A stretch of DNA of 64,000 bases from Fonsecaea monophora. Lineage: Eukaryota; Ascomycota; Eurotiomycetes; Chaetothyriales; Herpotrichiellaceae. The position numbers and the translations under genes were made by a program. The notes beneath the pieces were generated by a model. The model was given only the letters and a program-made list of their open reading frames with translations. It did no database searches and had not been told where the DNA came from. This document shows, in pieces, positions 12,508 to 24,219 of the stretch (the stretch's first letter is position 1; the number at the start of each line of letters is the position of its first letter). Location of the stretch: positions 186,001 to 250,000 of the forward strand of contig NW_019173966.1 in NCBI RefSeq assembly GCF_001642475.1, in the 5' to 3' direction.

Positions 12508-14122
12508 ACGCTCTGCAATCCATTCCGCACGAAAAGCTAAGAGGTACCTTCGCCTTCCCAGCCGGAGTTGGCTCTCTTTTGTTGGCAAACCACACGGCCC
12601 CTTTGTACGATACCCTCATTGTCGAACTCGGTTTTTTCTTGTACATCATCCAATGTCTACTCCAGCATTCGAATTCGCGGGGAGTTCCACATGCATTACC
12701 GTTGGCCAAATGGCGCCTTTGTTCTCCGAATGTCATGGTCAGCTTGTGATCAACTTACAGAAGGTCTTCGCTACATTTTTTTTCATGCGACATCTGGTCT
12801 ATTCCTTTTCAAGGACACTTCCTTTCCCCTTTGGATTATACTCATGCCTGCTGTATCGCTGCAGCCAGTTCTTCCAGATTGCCGATGACCTTCCCTCCCC
12901 TTCCCTCTACTATGTTCAATTCCACATATGTTTTCTACATTTTCATCGCGATGCAAGGTGGAGCCCAAGGCGAGATTAATACCTTGACTCAATTCTCAGG
13001 CTCAGTATTCTTCGCGAAAGATCAAACCCCCCTCAAGACAGAAACCTCCCCCATCCCTTTTGTCCTCATCTCGTTTTTGACCTTGCCTTGTGCGGGTCAT
13101 TCCCGATGGTGTGACACAAAGGAAGGGAAAGGTTCTATCTTTTCGAGCCGCCAACCCATTCTGCCGAACAGGCAGATCCATTTCCTGAAGTATCTATCTA
13201 CGCACCCTACCCGTCCCTTGTCCTGTCTCTCTTCTCCTCGGAGAAGAAGCAGGCAGGGGGTGGAGTGGGTGAGGCGTTGGGTATGGATGGGACATGGAAC
13301 ATGTATTGGGAATCGCAACCTTTCAAACTGCCGTCTACGGTTCTCAATCGGCTGTTGTTGGCGGCTTACATTTACAAAAAAATTGACATCCTCTCGTGTC
13401 ACATCTAATACTGTATTACGTTTGATGTTTGACCACTTCAGTAGTGTTCTACCTCTCCCTTTCGAACATCTTTTGAACTGTTTTTTTTTCCTCTCTCTGA
13501 TGGGTTTTACTGTGGTTTTTATTTGGTTTTCCTTTGGCTTGAGGAATTGCTTTCCGCACAAGTTCGTCACCTTCATCAGGCTCGAGCTATGCATGCCCGC
13601 CACTCCTGGCAGCACTGGTCTCTACATAGTTGATCTTTGTCGTCCCTGGCCTGGCCTCCCCTTTCGGAGTCTCGATCCAGCCGTATATCCATCTGCATTC
13701 CCACCGCCTTGGTGTCCTCGCTATGCAAAATGAGGGATAGAAGCCGGTGCAAACAGGAACGCAAATCACACGTCCGGACACGCCGGGGCCAGCCGTCTCC
13801 ATTGGGACCAAAAAACTCTGTCGTAGCCATCGTGGTCATGGAATGACTCGACACAACGCCCAGACGGCAATGCTGCAATTGCAAGGTGATGGATGAATGA
13901 CCCGTTTCGACGACTCGGACACTCTTCTTCGAAATCGACCTGACCTGGCTCAGCGTACCGCATCAAAGGGCAAGCTCCGTTGCCGAGCAAGGGCTCGCCT
14001 TGTGCTGTTCTCCTGATGACCTCGTCGACTTGACCTTCGAGGCAGAAATCCTCTCATGCTGGGAAAACAAATGACAGTGCATGCAGATTCAAGACCAACG
14101 CATTAACATCAAACAAATGCTC
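12508..14122. other. convergent 3' intergenic region
   Basis: Lies between the stop codons of two convergent genes. It is rich in pyrimidine tracts (for example around 12775-12785 and 13480-13492). A long open frame at 12831-13733 has a composition dictated by those tracts and shows no family signal. I see no gene. Confidence 0.5.
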
Positions 14123-16694
14123 TCACGCAGAATACCCCAATGCCGCCAGCTCTTTCCTAACCCCTTCCTCACTCTGAATCTTCCTCATCTGTGTATCCTC
14201 CAGTTTTTCTCCCCCAGCGAAGCGCATCTTGAGGTCCTCTATCGCTCGGATCTTCTTCAGGAGGCCGCGGATTTTCTTGTCCTGGGGGTTGCCACCAGGG
14301 GTCATTGGGGAGGTGACTTCCAATTCGGGAGGTATTTGTGACGATTGAGGAACAGGTGGGGGAGGGGGCATAGGAATAGTTGTGTTGATATGCGTCGGCG
14401 CATTGCTGCGAGGTGTCTTGTTTTGCTGATTGGCATTGGATGCTCCCTGGGCAGGGCCTTTGGGTGTGCCATTTGCAAATCCGTGGTGCCGCTCATACGT
14501 TGAGCTGTTTGTATCACCGCGCTGTCGTCGGCTGTTGCTCCTGCTCCGTTCCTTCTTCGGTCCACTGGGCGGCTCAAGACCAGGCGCGGGCACATAATTC
14601 CTACTTCGGCTGCGCTGGTGGCCACGACCATCCGGACTTCGGCTTGGGCTCTTGCCCCTTCCACCTTGTGGTCGTTGCTCCGGCGCGAGGTTGCTGGGTG
14701 GCCCACCGCCTTGCTGTTGATCCCGGGCTGCCGCCGCCGCCTTCTTTGCTTCTCTCTTCTTGGCATTCTTCTTCGCAGCCTTGGACAGTGGTTCTCCGTC
14801 TGCTCCTTCTCCAGTTCCTGTCAAACTCACCCCTCCTCCAGGAGCAGCTCCAGGAGGAAGAGGTCCCTTTTCTTCGGCAGGCTCGGCACCTGGAACAACC
14901 CGTTGCCGAGGCTTCCCAAAGCCATTGATGTTGCTTGAGAATGACGAAATGCCCTCGCGAACGAATGCGGCACCACCTTCGTCTTCGCGCTTGAATGCTA
15001 GAGGCGTGACCTGTCCACGAGCTCCTGGTGGTCTGTACGCACCGGCAGGTTTACTGGGCGTCTTGCGGGCAGCCATGTATTCCATGGCACTGCTGTGCGC
15101 TGTAGGAACGTCGGCAAGCGGGTTAGCAGCCAGGGGATATGCATCAGCCGACTGTGGTCGCCAACAAACATGATAGAGCTCATTCAGATCCTGGTTATAC
15201 ATCAACGAACCGCCCGCATGCCAGATACGGATGCCGTTGTCGACTCGCAACCTGGGCGAGGTGGTGGCTGTCAGGATATGAAGGCCGTCAGGAGACCATT
15301 CACACACGCTTGCATTACTGGCCTCGACGGTACAAATCTTGGCGAAATCTTTCTCAAGATCATAGATGTCCATCTGGCCAGCAAGATTTCCGAAACCGGC
15401 GACAAGAACAAACCGTCCGTGCGGTGAGAAAAGTACAGTATTGCGCGGTCCAAGAGGAAAGGTGTGTACTGGCTGGGCTCGGGAGTTGAATATCACAGTC
15501 TTTGCTGGCATGTAGCCGTAAACCACAGCAAAGCTGTTGGATTTCGGGGACCATGCTACGTCGTGAATCGGGCCCTCCTTGTCTAGAACACACGTTAGTG
15601 CTTGCACGTCGCGCCAGAAAACAGCGAGTAACGCACCCAAATCTATCCTTGAGTCGAAGCCACCGTTAGCACTGAGAAGGTAGAGTGTGGTCTCTCCGTA
15701 GTAGCTCTTGCCAGTCTTGTCGACTTCGGTTTGTGCCAGCACAATCAAAGAAGAGCCGTGGTCATTCCACTTGAGTTGCACTTTGTCACCTTTGTAGAAA
15801 TTCTTCTGAGATATGGGATTGGTGAAGTTTGGCACATTGTACACTCGCACAGCGGCTGGTTGTCCCTATTTTTCGGGTCAGATCCAGTAGAAGATAGGCT
15901 GGTGAGTGTCTTGGAGGTTACCTTTCTCTCCGGCACGAAGACTGCAATCGTGTGGCTCTTCCCGGGCGACACCGCAAAGTCCGTCACGCCCTCGACTCGA
16001 ATTTTATTCCAAACCGTCGTCAGGTCGTGGCTCTCGTAGATTTGCACCTCATTGGTAACGACCCTCGCACAAAATGTCTCATCATATGTGTACTGCAGGT
16101 TCCAACCAGTCTGAGACTTTTGCACGAATCTGGCGACCGGCTGCTTGTCGACGCCTTCCGCCAGCGCCTTCTCGTCAATGACCAACCACACCTTGAGATT
16201 CTTGACGGCGTCACCGTTGTCATCCTTGGAAGGGCGTTGCCAGGTGATGATGTAGGTACCCTTGGGCGAAAAACCCAGTTCGAAAACGTTCTCGGCGGGG
16301 AGGGAAGAGATGATGACACCCGTGTCAGCGTCGATGATGTTAACCCTTGTTTCCAGTCAGTCCACCTCACTTTGGCTCTCAAGTGCGGTCTAATATCATA
16401 CTTTTCCGGGGAGGCCCATGCGAAATATCGGCCGCAGGGGGAGTAGGAGCAGCATCGTAGGTTTCCTTCGGGCCTGGGAATCGGATCGTTAGCAAGTGGC
16501 TTCGTTGGACAACATAGCATACATATCGAACCTTTGGAACCCCGACAGTGGCTCGTAGTTGGGTGCACCGTTGACCACACCGATCCCCTTAAGAGTCCGG
16601 ACTGTTGTATACAGTGTCAGCGACAAGACCTGGATATCCTCTGCCAAGTCCGCTGTCTAGGACCATACATACAGGCAAACTGTGTGAGCGCCAT
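14123..16694 (-). CDS. eukaryotic translation initiation factor 2A (eIF2A)
   Basis: Six exons: complement of 14123-15582, 15637-15865, 15922-16345, 16402-16473, 16532-16601 and 16673-16694, totalling 758 aa. The introns are 54-71 nt, all GT-AG. eIF2A is a cytosolic WD-repeat factor that can deliver initiator tRNA to 40S subunits independently of eIF2. The start MALTQFAFRTLKG is typical of fungal orthologues. The family core is clear, with SYSPCGRYFAWASPEK, RVYNVPNFTNPISQK, LDKEGPIHDVAWSP, VEASNASVCEWSPDG, TATTSPRLRVDNGIRIWH and NELYHVCWRP. An RS-, P- and G-rich linker leads to a C-terminal helix ending RKELAALGYSA. A proline-rich insert precedes the conserved C-terminus. It converges with the Nup37-like gene. 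Confidence 0.93.
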
Positions 16695-17758
16695 TTTCCT
16701 TGGGTAGTCGAGCACAGTTGAGAGGAGCGTTCTCAGCAGCCAAGATGGTTAGACTTTCTCAGACGAGGGGCGTAGATCTGGCAGGAAGAAAAAGTTGGGT
16801 GGCCAACAATGAGATTTGTGTCAAAAGGTATCAACAACAAAAGGCCTGCGGACTAGGAAGGTTGCGGGTGACGGCAGCGTTTGTGGCGGTGAGACTGTCA
16901 CAACTCGAGAGTCTTTTCCTTACTTGATAACTTAATATCAGCGATTGCAGGAGGGGACAAACAAATTGGACAGGGTGACGAGAGGGGGGCGGTGGAGGGA
17001 AGAGAGATAGAGAGGGAGTGGGAAAGAAAGCGACAAAAAAATGTGTTCCAGCGGAAGAGGACCAGGTTTCGTGAAATGCCAGGCTAGCGGTAAAGCCTGG
17101 GCGCAGTCATGCAAAAACTTCATTCTTAATAACGGTGTTCCCTGTGCATCAGTGGCATCCCAAGCACGGCTTAGCCTGCCTCGAGGGCCTCCTAATAATG
17201 GCCCTGCGCTTACTTAAGGCGGCTGCCTTAGCCAGGGCGAGGGGCTCGAGTGCCCTGGACTAGCAACTAGCCTAATGTTAGACCGCTACTTGAAAGGGAT
17301 GTTCAGCCTCGCCATCAACATCAGCTCGTCGCTTGCCGTGTGAAGTTTGGACATCGCGACGAGCTGGAAGAACCCTGTCCTCCCGACGGGTTGTCCCTGA
17401 CCTCCTCTGTGAGGTCTCGATAATGTGAGTTGCTACAGATTAACTGACTCGGATATCCATATTAGCCTTTGGTAACGAGTGTCATTCTTCCTACCCGTGT
17501 CCCCTGGCGATCCCAGCCGAAAAGAGGGTAAACAGACCCTCAACGCCCTCGTAAACACGCCATGAACCACCCACCATTGGGCAAGTCTCAAGAGCTTCCC
17601 GCTACAACACCCAAGTTATCGATAGTTGTACAGTCACAGAACACATTCGCTCATGTTCCACCAAGAGCAGTCTTGCCTGAGTAAACCCGGTTGCCTCACT
17701 CTCTAGCCAGGTATGACTCTGAATCAGAACGGTGGAAATCTAACGCAACGTCGTTGGC
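16695..17758. other. intergenic, eIF2A promoter side
   Basis: No coding signal is seen. The part next to eIF2A should hold its promoter. Purine-rich sequence lies near 16980-17040, with a GC-rich segment near 17160-17260. Nothing else is recognised. Confidence 0.45.
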
Positions 17759-18752
17759 TCATTCCTTCTCAAAGGGAAATCTGCCCAATGTCTGCCCATC
17801 CCCGGGCTGCATTGATTGTTGTGCCTGCTCCAGATCTCTCAGTCGATCGCGCATGACTTCCTCTGCCATCTCAGTTCCCATGCCCGAAAATCGGTTAGCA
17901 TGAGGGTGTGTTGAGGGGTCATCGACCGGTGGAGCCGGCTGCATTGTCGTGTCGAGGAAATTCTGGTCGTAACTCATCCCGTCCATCATCTTGGGGTCGG
18001 TGCTCCCTGCAGCAGCACTGGGGGTAATGCCACTCATAGGCGTGCTCTGCCCAGAGCCAAACATCGGTAGAGTGCCGGTTCGTGGAGTCCACGGAGCATT
18101 GACATTGGTGCTCTGTCGAGAAATAGAGGCACGAGTGTTGTAGGGGGTAGAGACGGGGCCGCTGACTGTGCTGCCTGCCCCTTCACCGAATCCGACCAGA
18201 CTGGCCTTATCCTCGTCACTGAATCCACCGGTGCTCGAAACCCCGTCATCCGGGTCTTCGCTCATCTTATCCGCATCGTAATCGACACTACCACTCGCCC
18301 AAGTGGTTCGACCACCTACGCTCCCCGTTGCGCTGGCACTCCCAACAGTACTTCGTTCTTTGAATTGAGGCGCATAATCAAAGCCTTGACCATGGAAGGC
18401 GCCAGAGCCAGGTGCAAGGTGTCCTAACGGAGTAGGTCGAGATGTCGCAACTCTCTCCAGGCCGGCGAGGCGAGAGATGCGATCGGCCCGTTCGGCTTCA
18501 AGAGTATTTGCCGATGCGGCCGCTCCTCTACCACCATGGCCGATTGATCCGTCTTTTATGGCGACAACAGATAATGCCGAGAGAGACGTGGTTGTGGAGT
18601 TGGGGGTACCCGGTCCCATCTCGCTGGGCGTGGCAGGGTCTGAAGGTGGCGGAGGGACTATATGCCCGCACTATTAGTTTCGCCACAAGGCTGTTTGGCC
18701 ACAGGGGGCTCAAGTACATACGGTTGATCAGAGTAGGACCTCTGTTAGGCAT
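17759..18752 (-). CDS. conserved fungal protein of unknown function (Ser/Gly-rich)
   Basis: Two exons: complement of 17759-18657 and 18722-18752, giving 309 aa. The 64-nt intron has a GTATGT donor, an AACTAAT branch and a TATAG acceptor. The tiny first exon encodes MPNRGPTLIN. It joins to PPPPSDPATPSEMGPGTPNS, which extends the open frame well upstream of the first internal Met. The protein then shows SLSALSVVAIKDG, EAERADRISRLAGLERVA, a Ser/Gly-rich region with SASATGSVGGRTTWASGS, acidic DEDKASLVGFGEG and a C-terminal helix EMAEEVMRDRLRDLEQAQQS. It has no signal peptide or membrane segment. I have the impression that these blocks are conserved across Pezizomycotina, but I cannot assign a function. 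It lies 694 bp downstream of the next minus-strand gene. Confidence 0.75.
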
Positions 18753-19446
18753 GATTGCGACAGATCCGTCTTTGCACTGTGGATCGATACAGGAGCCGGA
18801 CCTGACTGCCTCGTACTTTTTAACGCGTATACAGCAAGCAGATGGAGCGGCTGCCGTTGGTATGAGAGTACTAGATATTATCAGGGTATCATTCTAGGAC
18901 CGCGATGTGGTCGAGTACGGTGTGGAATGAAACGCCAGGTGTGCTTGCGGCCGAGGGGGGGGGCGGCCTTTGTTCTGAATACCTAGGTGCTATTGCGGGG
19001 GACAGGACGGTGGAGGAAGTCACCAGGAGGGCTTTCTTGGTCAAGGTATTGTTAGCGACAGTGATAGACACAGGAGAATCGATCCTGGTGTATCTAAAGT
19101 GAAGATGAAAAGGGAGGACCAGAGTCAAAGTTTAGGGCAGGATAGGAATTCGCAGGTTGCGCGATGCACAGACAAACTAGGCGTGGGCTTCAGGTTCCCC
19201 AGAAATGCATGCATGCATGTTGCAGAACTGGCAAGTTCCGGTTGGCTACGTCATCTAGGTCGTGTCTCACGTGACTAGATTGCCCATAGCCATGCACGTG
19301 CCACTTGTATCGACTATTGAGTACCTATGTAAGGGGTACCGGCGAGAGGCGACCTTCCTCAGAACTATGGGAGCATTCAATGCTTATTGTGGCTATGGCC
19401 ATATCATACAAAGTGCGGGTTTTAGTCAATCGATATCATCTCTTCG
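18753..19446. other. intergenic between two minus-strand genes
   Basis: Contains a short alternating GCATGCATGCATG tract near 19205-19217, which is self-complementary. A frame at 18889-19128 (-) reads fairly smoothly but begins at TTG, has no splice link to the downstream gene and is not called as coding. Confidence 0.45.
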
Positions 19447-21043
19447 TCACTGACCCGCCCCAGCTCTAGCAGCATCTACCTCGCGTTGCAGGGCAGCAAG
19501 GTCCGCCAAAATGTCTCTGGGGTCACTCTTGGGAGAACTTAAATCACTTCCTCCGCCATCTGCCACGTCCAGGTGCGCCATTGATGGCTCGTAGTCTCCA
19601 TACTACTTCGACTAGAGCCTCTTCCTCGCCGGGGAGGTGGTAGTGGAGGTGGTAGTCCCTGGCTCAGTCGCCTCGAGTAGGATGGGCTGGAATTGAGGCT
19701 CGGCCTTGTTTCCCCATCCACTAGGTTCGTGTCCTCTGCAATCGAGGCCACATCGAGTGATGGGCGACGGTCGCTCGTCCCGTTGTTCCGTCGCGCTGGA
19801 GGTGGCGGCGGAGGTTTCGTTCCAGAGCTGGAAAAGGATGGGCTCGGAGGCCCGTCCGTCTCGCTGAAGACCGAATAGCGAGATGAGCTGCTTCTTGCCA
19901 ATACTGGTTTCTTTGGTGCTTGCTGGCTCTTCCGTCGAGTTAACGGAGGCGCTGGCGGCACCTTCTTTTGAGTATCAGACTGTCCGGCACTGGCAAGTCG
20001 ATCGCTACTAGGGGTTTCGTCAATTGAAGGCGACTTCAGACTCGGTGCTTCTGAGCTGACATTGCGGGTGCCGGGCAACGTCAGCGAATTGATAAAGCTG
20101 TCAAACTTGGCTGTTGGTCCTTGCTCCGTCTCCCGGTCCTTGAGGAATTTCCCGCGCCTGCTCTTTGGCGGCGGGGGTTTCTCTCCCTTCTCCGAGATAG
20201 TTCCAAGCTGCGCTCGATATATGTTCGCCTCATTACCCTCTAGATCATCCGACGTTCGAGGACTTTCATCGTGCGCAATTTGTACAGTCTCGAATATCGA
20301 GCGTTGTGAGATAGACGCTGTGTCCGCACTGGAACCACTGTCACTTACAGGATTGGGACCTGATTGAACACTCTGCACCGCTGTATCGCGGGATGAAGAA
20401 GGGCCACGATCTCCTTTTAGTAACATCCTCTTGAATGCGTCCACGTCCATGGTCGGTTTCGAGGAGCTGCCAGGGTCTTTCCCAGCGACGGTCGATTGAC
20501 CACTGACCGGTCGCCGTGGGATGCTTGCAAAACGCCCCAGCGTCTCTTTTACAGCATCTTCTTCGGAGACCTTCGTCGGAACTGATACAGGTGCAACTAT
20601 CTCATTGTTCACTCTTGCGTTCTCCAACGCCTGCTCAATGGCATTATCATCCTCGTCGGAAGCTTCGGCCGCAAAAGGATCGCTCGCAAGTGCTTGGCTG
20701 TAGTCTGTCGGCGCGGGCAGAGGGGATTTCGGGCTCGAGAAGGTAGATGGGAACTCTTGTCGCGTAGATTCAGGCGAAGGTGGGTAGGAGACCGGCGAGA
20801 TGGGAATGGCCGGAGGAGAAGCGAAGTTTACATGTTTCTGCGGGGGAATGTGGACTGCTTCAGCGATTCAGCAAGCCGCCAGCATGTTTGCGAGAATGAA
20901 CTCAACACACACATACCTCTGGTATCAAGAGAAAGAGCGCCAGGACTGGTGCCGCGAGGATCCGATGTGAGACTAGGAGTAGGAGTGTTGCTTCCGCCAG
21001 AACCTTTCAATGAACTACTCTTACGGAAGGGATTTGTGGACAT
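19447..21043 (-). CDS. proline-rich cytoplasmic protein, conserved in fungi, frame break near its C-terminus
   Basis: Exon 1 is complement 20917-21043 (start MSTNPFRKSSSLKG). A 62-nt intron (20855-20916, GTATGTG donor) leads to exon 2, which joins as DTRVHIPPQKHVNFASPP. The body has many PxxP stretches (PPPPKSRR, PPAPPLTRRKS, PPPPPPARRN, LPPPLPPPRRGRG), suggesting SH3-domain partners. The segment KPTMDVDAFKRMLLKGD recurs in fungal homologues as I remember them. The conserved ending DPRDILADLAALQREVDAA lies in another frame after about 19600. Either one base is missing near 19600-19606, or a 47-nt intron (GTAGTA...GCAG) is removed there. Composition is reminiscent of actin-patch adaptors such as yeast Aim21, but no orthology is claimed. 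Confidence 0.7.
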
Positions 21044-21910
21044 GAGGTCTCAACAACCATGTAACCCGCATGAGCGCTCATTGATGTGTGTTGGCCAGGG
21101 AGATTCTGGGGGAGATCAAAGAAATAGCGTCCTGCCAACGAGAATGAACTTTGGTCTTGCGAGGCCGACTGGCATCGGACTGGGCCCTTGGATAAGCAGA
21201 GGATGCGGAACCATGTGGCAGAACCGCCCGCAATTCGGGATTTCGTGGTTCCTGGTGCATATTATCGCGACCACCCCCAGTCAAACTGTGAGCAAGCACC
21301 AGGCCACTTTTCCATCCAATGCACATCCATGCATATCTCGCAGCCGGCTAGATCCCACAAAAATAATACATCCCTCATCTTACTACTAGAGTAGCCTCTC
21401 AGGGTCTGATGAGCTTGACAATGTTTAGATGTGGACCATGCCAGCTAAGAATTCCTTCGCCAGTCCAAACTTACAATTATGATTAACACCAGCCGACTAA
21501 TGGCCGATCATATCTCTATTTATCAAGTACTTGGTCTTCCAGCTTAGCTCATGCTTTCCATAGCTTGATAAAAAGCTCATATCCAGCTGTCCAGTCTCTG
21601 GAAGTCCTCTGTCGTGTATGTATCAGTGTCTCATTTTTCGTGGGGGAGAAACAAGGTCCCCTAGTCGTCATGGAAAATAAACAGTGGTCCCGTGATGTAC
21701 AACTTCTCTTTTCAAGGAATGTCCTCTGTTCGACATCTGCGATGGCACTTCTGATGGAAGGCGGACACAGATGGTCGACAAGTTCGATAGAGCAGTGCCA
21801 GACTGACGCGAACAGGTTCTCCAAACTCCAAACTCCAAGGCTAATGCAAATAATCAAGGTTTGCGGTGAAAGTGCGGATTGCGTAAAGACTGTGGTTGGC
21901 GGTGGGTGAA
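21044..21910. other. intergenic
   Basis: Lies between the start of the proline-rich gene and the stop of the DUF3405 gene, both on the minus strand. No open frame with coding character is seen. Confidence 0.45.
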
Positions 21911-24219
21911 TCAGGTTCGAGCCTTGGTTTGCTTCCATCCATCTTCAGTCCATTGCCAGGCTTTCGCACCCTTGACAGGATGAAGTAGCATGGGGCGAAC
22001 GACTGTACGGCCGTACACATCCTCCCATTCTTGACCACCGCTTTCGAGCGCTGTGATCCCGAGGAGGCGTTGAAAAATCGGCATGGCTTGAGCAGAGCTG
22101 TAGTACCACGTCATGTTGGTCCACGCATGTTCGTTCCACTTGCTGAAGGTGCTATTCCAATAGCCTCCAGCTTGGCCAAAGGGCCCCCCATTGAACGTTG
22201 ATTGTAACGCCTCGGGAGTCCAAAATCGATCGGCGAAAATAGGGTGCGGGAATGTGGTGGATTTCAGCCCGTGGTGGAGACACATGGTCTGAGGGAACAT
22301 CTCTGCGTCAATGTGATGCCCATTCTCTGCATTTTCATAATTCATGATTTCCAGAACGCGTCGACTGACTCTGCCTTGCGCAATGAGAGTGGCCCTCCTC
22401 GGTGTGGACGTGCCCTGAGCATAACCCCAGAGGTAGTTGCGGAACCACCAGCCAGTGCCAGTCACATTAAAGCTTGGGAGAAAGCCAATCCAGTCAGCAT
22501 CTTCACCGATACCCCATTCGAAATTATCTTCTTCCTCTTTTGGCGGCTTAGGACCACGAGGTTTGACCCCTTCGACGGACACCGGCCCCCACACATGGTG
22601 AGGATCTTCCTCTGTGGTTATATTGCGGAAATCGGTGTCAAAATCGCCATGGACGGAGGGGATATAGACTCTCCCTGCTCGTTCCCAGATGCCTTTTCGG
22701 GGTTGGTTGCGCCCAAAATTTTCCACTGCTTCGAAGAAGTCCAAGTAGTGGCCGGTATAGCGCACGTCGAACTCCCATTGATAAAAGAAATCGAACTCTG
22801 GGTGGTTGCGAGCAAACCATTGGATGATCATCCAGGGCGATCGGCCAACAAAAGCATGTTCGGCGAGGTTTGAATACAAGCTGCGAATCTGAGCGTGGTT
22901 CCAGACCTCTGTCATGCTTCGAAATTCGGGTGGGATGTGCTTCTCGATCGTTGCTCTCGGCTCGTCCTCGCCAACAAAGAGTGGGATATGTTCGTCCTTG
23001 ACATGAAGAAGAAGAAATACCTGATACTTCCCTCCGCTGGCCAAAGAAGCCTCTGCAATCATCGCGCGAATATTCATCACGGCGTCGGCAGTCCATTTTG
23101 CACCGGTCCAAACACGAATGAGAATCGCGGTGCGCTTAGCCTTATTGACCATGCCGGGTTCTAGCGTCGAGGAGAGCGTTCTGGACGAAGATTTGTCATG
23201 TTTGTGTCGAAGATTGGAATATTGAATCGAATTAGCAGGTCGCTCTTTGAGTGGCCGAAAACGGTGTTTGTTGACGACAGCACAGTCATCCTGTAATTCA
23301 CCCCAGTCAACCACGTCCCAGTCGACGTCGCTCATCTTCTTCATTTCTTGGACATCAGTAGCATCCCACTGATCGAGGCCATACGCCTGAAAACGACCAA
23401 CGCGATCAAAAGATACACTTCCGTCCAAGCCAGACGCCTCATACGATCCAAGGCTAGGCTCGACAGCACCTAAATATTCTAGTCAGACATGTCCAGGCAT
23501 CGAGAATCGCCCATTCTCACCGTTTGCTTGACCAGGATACGCCCAAACGGCGTCTTCATAGCTCTCATTCAGTGGCACACCACGCGGACCAACGCAGGAT
23601 ACGATGTGTTCCAGGGGTTCCTGAAAAGCTCGATAGCCATCATAGCGAACGAGGAGAGGACTCGTCTTTTTGCAGTCGATTTCACCGGTCTCACAAGCGC
23701 GCAGATGTGACGTTCCACGCGTCAAACCGTCATGCCTAGTCAAATTAACACGGTCAGGGTATTGACAAAGACATTGATTGGCTGCCAAGGGCATGTGGTG
23801 ACATACGTTGGGAAGTCTTTCCATATCCACTGCTCTTTCTTTGAGTTCTCCAGTGTCATTTCCATCAACTCATCCTCGGTTGGTGGTGGGGATGGAGGCT
23901 CCGTGATCTCTGGGGTCTCTATGATTTCAGGGATATCTGGTCCTTCAGGAACTTCTGGTATTTCTGGTGCGGGTTCAGGCGGTGGAGCGGGAGGTGTTGC
24001 ATTCATTATCTTGAAGAGCAAAATGAATCCGACAAACGTGGCGACTACTTTTAGTACCAGACGTAACCGGGGCATGCAGATTTGCCATCTTGAAGGCTTC
24101 TTCCAAAAGTCGCGGCTGGCGGGTGACCAACTGGGCGGAGGTGTTTCGGGCTCAACAGGGGAGTCTTCAAGCAGGCCCATCTCGGTGCGGCTGCCAGTGA
24201 TGGTGAGTCTTCGGGTCAT
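21911..24219 (-). CDS. DUF3405 family type II membrane protein
   Basis: Three exons: complement of 21911-23469, 23521-23735 and 23807-24219, giving 728 aa. The introns are 51 and 71 nt (donors GTGAGA and GTATGT). After a 55-residue cytosolic tail comes one hydrophobic anchor (VLKVVATFVGFILLFKIM), then a Pro/Glu-rich stem with repeated PEI/PEV units, then a large lumenal domain. The DUF3405 core is recognisable: RTAILIRVWTGAKWT, FLLLHVKDEHIPLF, YQWEFDVRYTGHYLDF, ESLE-type acidic segments, and a C-terminal block around FNGGPFGQAGGYWNS. The topology suggests a Golgi or ER lumenal enzyme, possibly glycosyltransferase-like, but the family has no established reaction that I know of. Each splice restores a continuous conserved reading, for example FPTHDGLTRGTSHLR. 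Confidence 0.88.

Noticed and set aside
12831..13733. 300-codon open frame between two convergent genes
   Set aside because: Driven by pyrimidine tracts that yield Phe, Leu, Ser and Pro; no family signal, and placed in the 3' space of convergent genes.
18889..19128. Minus-strand frame as an upstream exon of the 17.8-18.7 kb gene
   Set aside because: The gene is fully explained by the start at 18752 and the 64-nt intron; no matching donor links this frame to it.
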